From assembly GCF_000724545.1 (NCBI RefSeq), contig NZ_JHBV01000020.1:1-64000 (forward strand): a stretch of 64,000 nt of DNA, read 5' to 3'. Positions 27,012 through 34,658 of the stretch are shown here, one piece after another; positions within the stretch are counted from its first letter, which is position 1; each line of letters starts with the position of its first letter. A program made the position numbers and the translations under genes. The stretch is from Aureispira sp. CCB-QB1 (GTDB taxonomy: Bacteria > Bacteroidota > Bacteroidia > Chitinophagales > Saprospiraceae). Below the pieces are notes generated by a model. That model saw nothing but the letters and a program-made list of their open reading frames with translations. It searched no databases and had not been told where the DNA came from.

Positions 27012-27638
27012 CTACTCTCTAGAATTATAATCCGAAAGTTCTTGCTCGTCTGCAAAGTAGTAAATTCTAATTTGAGCTGTATCGTTCAAGAAATTAATTT
27101 TTCCAATCTCAAAACGATTAATGTTTAAGCCTGTCCGTTTTTCCAAATCTTTTTTTAGTTCGGCTTCCATAGAAGGCTTGATGAGGTTTATTTTTTCATA
27201 GACAATTGTCTTTCTCGTTTCATGCTTTAATAACCACAAATATTCTAGAGCAAACGTTATAAAAGTTATGGTTCCATTAATAATGGCAATTTCAACCATT
27301 GACACCTTTTTGGATGCCAGCGAATTGATTACACTCAATCCAATGACCACAAAGAGATAGGTCATTTCTTTAATTTCTATGGTATTGGTGCGGTAGCGAA
27401 TGATTCCAAAAATAGCAAATAGCCCTAAGCCCATTCCCGTATCGATGTCCAATTTTTTGAGACTAAAACACAAGAAAAAAGTAATAAAACCTATCAAATA
27501 ATAGGTAAATAAATAGTCTTTTCGTTTGGTGATTGGATAATACAAAAATCGAATAATTATTGTAAGAAAGACTACATTAATGAGCATTCTCAACAATAAT
27601 TTGTACACATCATCATCAAACCAGGTAACTTCAAGCAT
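27012..27638 (-). CDS. DUF4956 membrane protein
   Basis: 208 aa with four predicted membrane segments (about 12-32, 40-58, 65-80 region, 90-130) and a soluble C-terminal domain. The segment FAIFGIIRYRTNTIEIKEMT is the hallmark of DUF4956. Its start overlaps the end of the VTC-domain gene by 8 bp, implying translational coupling. DUF4956 and VTC-domain proteins are frequent neighbours, often with CotH-like proteins, and may form a membrane complex that makes or handles polyphosphate; that role is inferred from the partner. Confidence 0.93.
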   Translation of the reverse strand: MLEVTWFDDDVYKLLLRMLINVVFLTIIIRFLYYPITKRKDYLFTYYLIGFITFFLCFSLKKLDIDTGMGLGLFAIFGIIRYRTNTIEIKEMTYLFVVIGLSVINSLASKKVSMVEIAIINGTITFITFALEYLWLLKHETRKTIVYEKINLIKPSMEAELKKDLEKRTGLNINRFEIGKINFLNDTAQIRIYYFADEQELSDYNSRE

Positions 27639-28383
27639 AGTTATTTAATCTTAGGAGTTTCTTTTTAAATCGATTATATTTAATATTTTCTTGCCCATAC
27701 AGGTGTATAATGCCCATACAATATTTACTAATTCGATAAGGACGCATTTCTTTTTCTCTAACTACTTTATAAAAAGGAGAATCTCTAGTAATCCGTTCTT
27801 GTTTCAATTCAGCAATGACAATATTTTTAAGTTCTTTTTGTTTGTTTCCAAATTCAAAATTTAGATTAATATCTAAAGTAAGCCGTTCTACAGCATGCTT
27901 AGCTACCAACGTAATTCGATTGTAAGTATTCATCATTACGGGTTGCAAATCAGCTTTAGGAACCATTAATTCTTTCAAGAAATTGCGATGAGGCTCGGGC
28001 ATTTCTTGTGCCATGTCTTCTACTTTTATCCTTTTTTTGTTGGTCCTTCCTTTGTATTTGTGTTTGACTTCTAAAAAAGATAAATTGGAATCAACATAAG
28101 TTCGGTATCGCACTTTATAACGGCTAGTTCTTTCTCTATGATGCTCGTTGTAAAAGAAAAATTCAGCATTATCAAAATACAGGCTTCTATAAGCAGGAAG
28201 CATATTTCCATCTATTTTTACAACTTGATAATCATCCATCAACTCCTCTAGGATTTCCATGAGTTGATCCAAACCAAACAAAAACTTCGTCTCCACCCTA
28301 TTCATAAGCTTTACTCGGTCCATTTCCTTCAAAGAAATTGGTTCAAATTTACGAAGTAATTGCACTAAGTCATTTTTTATCAT
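27631..28383 (-). CDS. VTC-domain protein (polyphosphate polymerase type)
   Basis: 250 aa matching the bacterial VTC domain, the tunnel-fold catalytic part of the yeast vacuolar polyphosphate polymerase. Conserved basic and acidic strands are visible: RVETKFLFG (about 30-38), RSLYFDN (about 66-72), RYKVRYRTY (about 87-95), FLEVKHKYKGRTNKKR (about 102-117) and a late lysine block. Cytoplasmic. First gene of a two-gene unit with DUF4956. The chemistry, polyphosphate from ATP, is inferred from fold. Confidence 0.9.
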   Translation of the reverse strand: MIKNDLVQLLRKFEPISLKEMDRVKLMNRVETKFLFGLDQLMEILEELMDDYQVVKIDGNMLPAYRSLYFDNAEFFFYNEHHRERTSRYKVRYRTYVDSNLSFLEVKHKYKGRTNKKRIKVEDMAQEMPEPHRNFLKELMVPKADLQPVMMNTYNRITLVAKHAVERLTLDINLNFEFGNKQKELKNIVIAELKQERITRDSPFYKVVREKEMRPYRISKYCMGIIHLYGQENIKYNRFKKKLLRLNNYA

Positions 28384-28608
28384 AAAATATATTTCACTAG
28401 GGTGTAATGAATGTTGGTTGCTTCCACTTTTATGTCGTTCAAAAAAAATAATCCCCTATAATAAGGAGATTTTTTTTCAAAAAAAATAATTCAGTATTGA
28501 GAGTCTAAATTTTAGTTTTTATTTGGTCTATTGTGTAATTATATGGTGGGTTAAATTTTGAATCGTCACCAACAAATACATAAGTAGTCGGCAGTGTATT
28601 GCCAATGA
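28384..28608. other. Intergenic gap with two hairpins between mscS and the VTC gene
   Basis: A stem near 28586-28608 (TAGTC-GGCA / TGCC-aa-TGACTA) lies just past the mscS stop. Another, AATCCCCTATAATAAGGAGA then T8, lies near 28449-28477; its T run follows on the plus strand although the flanking genes are on the minus strand. Terminator use is uncertain. Confidence 0.35.
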
Positions 28609-29433
28609 CTATTTTTTAAAATGAACGTCCATTTGAGGAAAAGGAATAGAAATATCCTCTTTATCGAACGCTTTTTTAACATATTCTTGCATAAAAAACA
28701 TGGTATCCCAATAATCTACACCTTGTGTCCATACCCAAACGCCCAAATCGACAGAGCTATCATTTAATTTTTCAACAATCACTTTGTGTTCTTGCCCCTC
28801 TATATTTACCAAAAATGGGCAACCTTTGATCACTCCCCAAACTACTTCACGTGCTTTGTCTATGTCATCATCATAACTAATTCCAAATGTCAAATTTAAT
28901 CGAATAATTCCAGCACCTGTAATATTTTCAACAACATCTCCTGTTAAAATAGAATTGGGAATGACAATCAATCGCTGGTGTATTGTTTTAAGGATGGTAT
29001 TAAAAATTTGAATCTCCTGTACAATCCCAATATTATCCCCTATGCTAATCATATCTCCTGTCCTAAAAGGCTTAAAAAATAAGATTAATATACCACTAGC
29101 AAAATTACTCAACGACCCTTGCAAAGCCAAACCTACCGCAAAACTCGCAGCAGCTAACATCGCAACAAAAGAAGTGGTCTTAATTCCTAGCAAGTCTACG
29201 GCACTTAATGCGACAATCACTTTGAGCAACAAACCCAACAAGGTTATAATAAACGGTCTCAAATCTTCATCAAAAGAATTGGAACGCATCATTTTATCTA
29301 ACAAAATCATGGCTTTGTTGATGATTTTGAAACCAAAATAAAATACAATTAGCCCTAGCATAAACCTAGGCGCATATTCTAACACCATCCCTCCAAACTT
29401 ATTCCACAATTCTTGTGCGTTGATATCAAACAT
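28609..29433 (-). CDS. Small-conductance mechanosensitive channel, MscS family
   Basis: 274 aa, the minimal MscS size. Three membrane helices (about 17-38, 60-80, 85-110); the third is glycine/alanine rich (AASFAVGLALQGSLSNFASG), as in the pore helix. Then the beta domain FKPFRTGDMISIGDNIGIVQ and the mixed alpha/beta C-terminal cage. It opens under membrane tension to release solutes during osmotic downshock. Starts 24 bp after the last of the tandem exported paralogues, so it may share their transcript. Confidence 0.95.
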   Translation of the reverse strand: MFDINAQELWNKFGGMVLEYAPRFMLGLIVFYFGFKIINKAMILLDKMMRSNSFDEDLRPFIITLLGLLLKVIVALSAVDLLGIKTTSFVAMLAAASFAVGLALQGSLSNFASGILILFFKPFRTGDMISIGDNIGIVQEIQIFNTILKTIHQRLIVIPNSILTGDVVENITGAGIIRLNLTFGISYDDDIDKAREVVWGVIKGCPFLVNIEGQEHKVIVEKLNDSSVDLGVWVWTQGVDYWDTMFFMQEYVKKAFDKEDISIPFPQMDVHFKK

Positions 29434-29457
29434 AGTTGTTATTCTTTATAATATTTT

Positions 29458-30168
29458 TTATTCTTCCTTAATAAGCCCCTCTTCCTCTTCCTTTATAATA
29501 ATCCCGTTGACCAAATCGTAAAAAATAGGCTCAAGCATCTTAAAATCTTTCTTTCGCTTGCCTCCTTTCACCCCCCATTTCGAACGCACATAAAAATAAT
29601 AGACAATGCTATCTATCAATAAATACCGCTCCCAATAATTTTTGTACGTATAAGTCTTTCGCTTCAATTTAATACCTAAAAAATTTATCGTAGACCTCCA
29701 AACATCTAAATCACAACCTCGTCGGTCTAAATAATAGTATTTTGATTTTTCTATATCAGAAAAAGGAATACTACGACCAGACAACATATCATTTCTATTG
29801 GTATACCTTACACTTATTTTTTTAGCAACTAACTCATATTTCTCCAACTTACTCAAACTCGTGTCGCCTTCTAGTTTTTTAGCATAAGCCATTACATCTA
29901 CTGATCTATTACCATAAAGAGGAATTACCCACATAAAAATAGTTTCATTGTTTTCCAAGCGAAGCTCATTGTAGATTAGCATGGTAGTAGAAATGTCTAT
30001 TTTTTTACCAATAGGCCCATATGATTCTCGTTGGTGTATCTCAAAGTCTTTGGAACATTTGATAGACACCTTATCCGTTAGCCTTAATACCGTATCCATC
30101 AGAATAGGCTGCCCAACAACAAGCGATAAATTTAACCCCAACAAGACAACTAATAGCAGTATTTTCAT
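29458..30168 (-). CDS. Exported protein of unknown function, tandem paralogue 1
   Basis: 236 aa with a signal peptide (1-19, LSLVVGQ cleavage region) and no lipobox. No family recognised. Very similar along its length to the next gene upstream: residues 1-38, 65-120 and 153 to the end are nearly identical, while about 39-62 and 122-152 differ strongly. The C-terminus is acidic (KEEEEGLIKEE). It follows its twin by 3 bp and the calpain-like gene is just before that. Candidate periplasmic immunity or inhibitor protein for the protease; inference from arrangement and divergence pattern only. Confidence 0.75.
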   Translation of the reverse strand: MKILLLVVLLGLNLSLVVGQPILMDTVLRLTDKVSIKCSKDFEIHQRESYGPIGKKIDISTTMLIYNELRLENNETIFMWVIPLYGNRSVDVMAYAKKLEGDTSLSKLEKYELVAKKISVRYTNRNDMLSGRSIPFSDIEKSKYYYLDRRGCDLDVWRSTINFLGIKLKRKTYTYKNYWERYLLIDSIVYYFYVRSKWGVKGGKRKKDFKMLEPIFYDLVNGIIIKEEEEGLIKEE

Positions 30169-30171
30169 TTT

Positions 30172-30885
30172 TTATTCTTCCTTAATAAGCCCCTCTTCCT
30201 CTTCTTTTATGATAACTCCATTGACCAAATCGTAAAAAATAGGCTCAAGCATCTTAAAATCTTTCTTTCGCTTGCCTCCTTTCACCCCCCATTTCGAACA
30301 CACATAAAAATAATAGACAATGCTATCTATCAATAAATACCGCTCCCAATAATTTTTGTACGTATAAGTCTTTCGCTTCAATTTAATACCTAAAAAATTT
30401 ATCGTGGACCTCCAAACATCTAATCTAAACCCACATCGATCTAAATAGTAATGTTTTCTCTTTTCTATATCATCATAAAAAGGAACACTTGCTCCTGATA
30501 TTTTTTGGGACAAATTAAGATACCTTACACTTATTTTTTCAGCAACTAACTCATATTTCTCCAACTTACTCAAACTCGTGTCGCCTTCTAATTTTTTAGC
30601 ATAAGCCATTATATCTAATGATTTATGACCGTAAAGAGGAATTACCCGCATAAAAATAGTTTCATTATTTTCCAAGCGAAGCTCGTCATAGATTAAAACA
30701 GAGTCAAAGCCTTTTATTCCACTACAACCAGGACCGCAGGAGTAATGTTTATGCACTTCAATAGCTTTGGGGCATTTGATAGACACCTTATCCGTTAGCC
30801 TTAATACCGTATCCATCAGAATAGGCTGCCCAACAACAAGCGATAAATTTAACCCCAACAAGGCAACTAATAGCAGTATTTTCAT
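30172..30885 (-). CDS. Exported protein of unknown function, tandem paralogue 2
   Basis: 237 aa, the twin of the gene at 29458-30168, with the same signal peptide and identical last 80 residues bar two. Its variable block 39-62 contains extra cysteines (SCGPGC) absent from the twin, and block 122-152 also differs. Starts 3 bp after the stop of the calpain-like gene, so translation is probably coupled. Function unknown; see the twin for the immunity/inhibitor hypothesis. Confidence 0.75.
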   Translation of the reverse strand: MKILLLVALLGLNLSLVVGQPILMDTVLRLTDKVSIKCPKAIEVHKHYSCGPGCSGIKGFDSVLIYDELRLENNETIFMRVIPLYGHKSLDIMAYAKKLEGDTSLSKLEKYELVAEKISVRYLNLSQKISGASVPFYDDIEKRKHYYLDRCGFRLDVWRSTINFLGIKLKRKTYTYKNYWERYLLIDSIVYYFYVCSKWGVKGGKRKKDFKMLEPIFYDLVNGVIIKEEEEGLIKEE

Positions 30886-30888
30886 TTT

Positions 30889-33411
30889 TTATTGCTTTAG
30901 AATGGTTATCACCAAAGAACTAAAATACTGCTTTAATATTTTATAGGTAATCTTTTGATCTGCGCCAATTTCAACCTGTTGACGAATAAAACCTTTGCCA
31001 AGATCCAATGTCGATACATTATTTAACTTTGTCCGCAGATTCCCCAGCGTTTGATTAAAAGATGCTTGAAGTGCTTTATTTTGTTCTAAAATAGTTTCAA
31101 CGGTCTCCTTAACCTCTTTAGAAATTTTCCCCTTTAGAGGAATAATCGATTCTAATCGAGCTATTTCATCTACTATCTTTTGATCAAAAATCTGCCTAAT
31201 TTGATCGGTCTCACCATGAGGATTAAACAAAATAGCGTGCTTTTCATTGGCATCAAGCAGCGAATAAGCATGTTTGAAATTCATGTATATTTTCTCTCCT
31301 ATCTTCACCACATGTTGATCGGTTAGAACAGCATCCCCCTTATAAGAAGTTGGAGAAGAAACATTTATTTTATATCCTTTCTCTTTGGCAGAGAGAATGA
31401 TTTGTCGAAGGTGTTTTTCAGAAACCTTGCTAAAGTCCAAGGGATTTTTAAATTTATTTTCCGTAGGCGTATCGCTAAGCTTTCCCGCACCATCCAAATA
31501 AATCTCCGTAGGTTGTTTTACTTTGTTGCCTAGCAAAACCTTCATTGCCGCTTCTGCATGCCCCCCAGTTACTCTCTCGTCCGTAAATTCTCCCTTCGCC
31601 ATCAATTTAGCATAAGCTTTTTCTAGGATGGCTACCCAAATGTCGTTGACAGGGCTAGCGCCTATGTAGTCGTCTTTTTGTTCTATATTTCCTACCAAGT
31701 TAGGGTATTCTGTATGAATAACCATCAATTTTTTATCCACCTCAATCTGTACAGGAATGCCATTCTGATATAATGTAACGATATACAATCCATCTTTTTC
31801 TTCAATCATTTCTTTAATAAGTGAAGATTCGTCCTCTGTTAGATTAGCAAGGGCAGACAATAGATAACAGTCTCCCACTTGTCCTTGTTTTATATCTTCT
31901 AGCTCAATTCCATTTTGCTCATCATATAGGAGTAAATCTGGGTCTTTAAATTCGAATGTGGCTTTTCCTCCTATGACTTTTAGCTTATCCTTTTCATCAT
32001 CTGATAGACCATAAGTTACTTGCTCTTTCGCTGAAAATTCATCTTCATTCTGTTGATACTCTAAAAAACCATCATCCGAATTCTCTAATCCTTTTTTCTT
32101 GTCTGTGTAGTAAGTGTCTTTATCTAAATTAGAGATTGTTTGTTGTAGGTTGTCGAAGTTTTCTTTAATCGCAGCATACTTTTTACGCTCTCTATCAGTC
32201 TGTCGCTCTATTGTATCTAATGCATTCCAACTATCTTGTGACACCTTTGTTAAAGAATTTATTTCTTGGCGGACATTTTCCAATTCTATTTTCCATTCAC
32301 CATAATTCAACATCAGATCAGGGTAAGTAGAAAAACGCTCTCCAATCCTAATTATTTCGCTCCACACATACTCCAGCTTATTGCTCACTTCATGAGCCAA
32401 ACTCAAAAATGGGCTTGCTTTTATTTCTTTTTTGCTTATTTGAGCTTCTTGGACAAGTGATAAGTTATTTTCCAAAATTTGTATTCTATCATCAATATGC
32501 TCAATTACCACTTGCGTTTCCTTAATAATTTTATGATAATTGGCATCAAATATTGAAGTCTTATTGTTACCCTCATAATTAAATTCTAAGCCCTCATACC
32601 GTTGCAATGCCTTTTTTAATTCCAAGTTGATCGTATTCAATTGGAATTTTCTAGTACTAATGAGCACATTTTTTTCTCCTAAATCCTCCATGCTTAGCTC
32701 TTCCAACTCTGTGGGCAACTCCACAAGAACCGTATTAGCTAAGTCCTCTTGAATACTCAAAGGGTCAAAACTTGTTTTCCAGGAAGCCTCTTTATTGGGA
32801 ATTATTTTAATAGAAGGAAACGCTTCTTTCAACTGCTTTTGGAAAGCCTCTTTAGCAAATAAAGGACTAAAATTATTTTTAGTTTTCTCTGCATTGCTAG
32901 GAGTATCAAGTTTAATAGCAGTATATTCCAGCTTTTGTATACGGAAAGAGTTATTAGCATAAGTTATGGTGACAAATTTTTCTTCTTGTTCAAATTTTAA
33001 TTCAAACGTAAGCTTTCCTTGTAGATTTCCTCCTTCAAAAGAAAACTGTTCTTTTTTAAGCGTAGTTTTTCGAGTAGTTTTTCGCTCTTGATTCGCATAC
33101 TCAATATCCACTTCTTGGCTAAGCCAATCACAGCTCTCTTTGGCTTCTACCTCTAACACCACTTGGCATTTTGGCATATAAAGCACATCGGATAAAGGAT
33201 GTCTTAATTTTGCACCAATGATGCAACCTTCAAGAGCATCATTTTCTTTTAGCCTTTTTTGAATTGTTTTAAACAAAGGTTTTAATTGGACGAAATAGTT
33301 ATGATATTTTTTTGAAACTTTCCCTTTTGCATCTTCAGCAATCAAAAGTCTTTGATAAGTTCTTATTGACTCTAAGAGTTCGTTTAATTCGTCTTTCAAT
33401 TCTAGATTCAT
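30889..33411 (-). CDS. Calpain-domain cysteine protease with long N-terminal region
   Basis: 840 aa, no signal peptide. The C-terminal half (about 485-735) is a calpain catalytic domain: C515 in GQVGDCYLLSAL, H714 in FKHAYSLLD and N730 in ILFNPHG form the triad. The first 170 residues contain beta-rich segments after a helical start; about 250-440 is mostly helical, likely coiled coil; the tail (735-840) is helical. There are no EF hands, so calcium control is not evident. Bacterial calpains are sparse and often carried by large accessory proteins. It is 92 bp after the wzz-like gene and 3 bp before two exported paralogues. An intracellular regulator or an exported effector are both possible. 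Confidence 0.88.
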   Translation of the reverse strand: MNLELKDELNELLESIRTYQRLLIAEDAKGKVSKKYHNYFVQLKPLFKTIQKRLKENDALEGCIIGAKLRHPLSDVLYMPKCQVVLEVEAKESCDWLSQEVDIEYANQERKTTRKTTLKKEQFSFEGGNLQGKLTFELKFEQEEKFVTITYANNSFRIQKLEYTAIKLDTPSNAEKTKNNFSPLFAKEAFQKQLKEAFPSIKIIPNKEASWKTSFDPLSIQEDLANTVLVELPTELEELSMEDLGEKNVLISTRKFQLNTINLELKKALQRYEGLEFNYEGNNKTSIFDANYHKIIKETQVVIEHIDDRIQILENNLSLVQEAQISKKEIKASPFLSLAHEVSNKLEYVWSEIIRIGERFSTYPDLMLNYGEWKIELENVRQEINSLTKVSQDSWNALDTIERQTDRERKKYAAIKENFDNLQQTISNLDKDTYYTDKKKGLENSDDGFLEYQQNEDEFSAKEQVTYGLSDDEKDKLKVIGGKATFEFKDPDLLLYDEQNGIELEDIKQGQVGDCYLLSALANLTEDESSLIKEMIEEKDGLYIVTLYQNGIPVQIEVDKKLMVIHTEYPNLVGNIEQKDDYIGASPVNDIWVAILEKAYAKLMAKGEFTDERVTGGHAEAAMKVLLGNKVKQPTEIYLDGAGKLSDTPTENKFKNPLDFSKVSEKHLRQIILSAKEKGYKINVSSPTSYKGDAVLTDQHVVKIGEKIYMNFKHAYSLLDANEKHAILFNPHGETDQIRQIFDQKIVDEIARLESIIPLKGKISKEVKETVETILEQNKALQASFNQTLGNLRTKLNNVSTLDLGKGFIRQQVEIGADQKITYKILKQYFSSLVITILKQ

Positions 33412-33503
33412 GTGATTTTTGTTTTAGCTTTCTCTAATTTTGCACTTTTGTTATCTACAAGAGTTGTATCAATCCTGTAGTCACACTGTCATACCTCTCT
33501 AAA

Positions 33504-34649
33504 TCAAACAGATTCCACAGATTCCTCAGTTTTTTCAGCAGCTTCCAATTCCTCCTCCTTTTGTTTGCCTAGAAAATCTTTGACAAATTTTCGACCGACA
33601 ATTAACAAAAATGCCAAGCCTGCTCCTAGTATCCCTCCTACAATCATATGCAAAGATGGATTGGGCACTGCTTTTGCCAATGGGTATAAAGGCGGGTCAA
33701 CAATAGACATTGACGGTGTTTGTTTTTGAGATTCATAAGACACCCAAGCCGCTTCTTTATTAGCCAAAGCTGCAAAATACGACTGTGTTGCTTTTTTCAA
33801 ATCTGTCGATAAAAACTGTGTTTTAATCAACGTATTATTACGACCATCTGCTTCGGCGGTATTGGTATTCGCATGGTTGATATAAGCGGCTTCGGCACTA
33901 TTTAATTTTTCTCGGAGTTGCTCTGTTCGTTTTTCTGCCATTTCATAGAAGTGCTCTTTTTGTTCCAAAGCATCTTCACTATAGTAACGATCTAATTCCT
34001 TATACAAAGCCATGATTAGTTCATAAGAAAAATCTTCGGAAGTAGAGACTACCTTTAAGATCATAATACCACCTTTAGAAGGTTCTATAATCAAGTGATT
34101 TCGTACGATTAGATTGTGTACATACATTAGCAAATAATTTGCTCTTCGATTATAAGGATCAATGGTATCTGCTTGAAAATACATATCCTCCTTATCGGCA
34201 ACTTTATCTGCATCTTTTTTATAATAGAACTTCCTTAAGTAATGATTGATCAAGTAGTCCTCCTTCGTGTCCTCCTCATTTCTAAGAGAGCTTTTGTGAA
34301 ATAAGACCCTTGAGATGATCTTTCGAGTAACGATAATCTCTTGCAGACGCTTGAAATTAACATTGTTTTCTGCAGCTCCTGCGCCTCCAAATATACTAGC
34401 AATATTTTGTTGATTTTGTGTTGCAACTTTATTAACTGTAAACGAACACGTTGCGGTATAGGTCGTTGGAGTGCTCAGTTTTCGATCACGCATATACTTT
34501 CCCAGCAAAACAGCAAAAATTGCAATTAACCAAGAATATTTTAGCACTTCTATCGCATATTCTTTTGCAATTTGTAGTATGTCTGCCATACTAAGTTGCT
34601 CCTTTTCTTCAGGAACAACAACGATATGATTTGGATCTTGACTATTCAT
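33504..34649 (-). CDS. Wzz-type polysaccharide co-polymerase/chain-length determinant
   Basis: 381 aa with two membrane helices (about 38-55 and 335-355) around a periplasmic domain, the Wzz layout, including the Pro-rich entry to the second helix (PPLYPLAKAVPNPS). No tyrosine kinase domain is fused. It begins 9 bp after the SLBB export gene, so the two are one translational unit. Its role is to set polymer length and couple polymerisation to export. The acidic C-terminal tail (about 365-381) is cytoplasmic. Confidence 0.9.
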   Translation of the reverse strand: MNSQDPNHIVVVPEEKEQLSMADILQIAKEYAIEVLKYSWLIAIFAVLLGKYMRDRKLSTPTTYTATCSFTVNKVATQNQQNIASIFGGAGAAENNVNFKRLQEIIVTRKIISRVLFHKSSLRNEEDTKEDYLINHYLRKFYYKKDADKVADKEDMYFQADTIDPYNRRANYLLMYVHNLIVRNHLIIEPSKGGIMILKVVSTSEDFSYELIMALYKELDRYYSEDALEQKEHFYEMAEKRTEQLREKLNSAEAAYINHANTNTAEADGRNNTLIKTQFLSTDLKKATQSYFAALANKEAAWVSYESQKQTPSMSIVDPPLYPLAKAVPNPSLHMIVGGILGAGLAFLLIVGRKFVKDFLGKQKEEELEAAEKTEESVESV

Positions 34650-34658
34650 GCTCTCTAT

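Noticed and set aside
28449-28477. Strong terminator near the VTC gene start
   Set aside because: Its T run is on the plus strand but no plus-strand gene precedes it; kept only as a weak hairpin note.
29458-30885. One gene broken into two by a frameshift
   Set aside because: Each copy has its own signal peptide, full body and stop; they are tandem duplicates.
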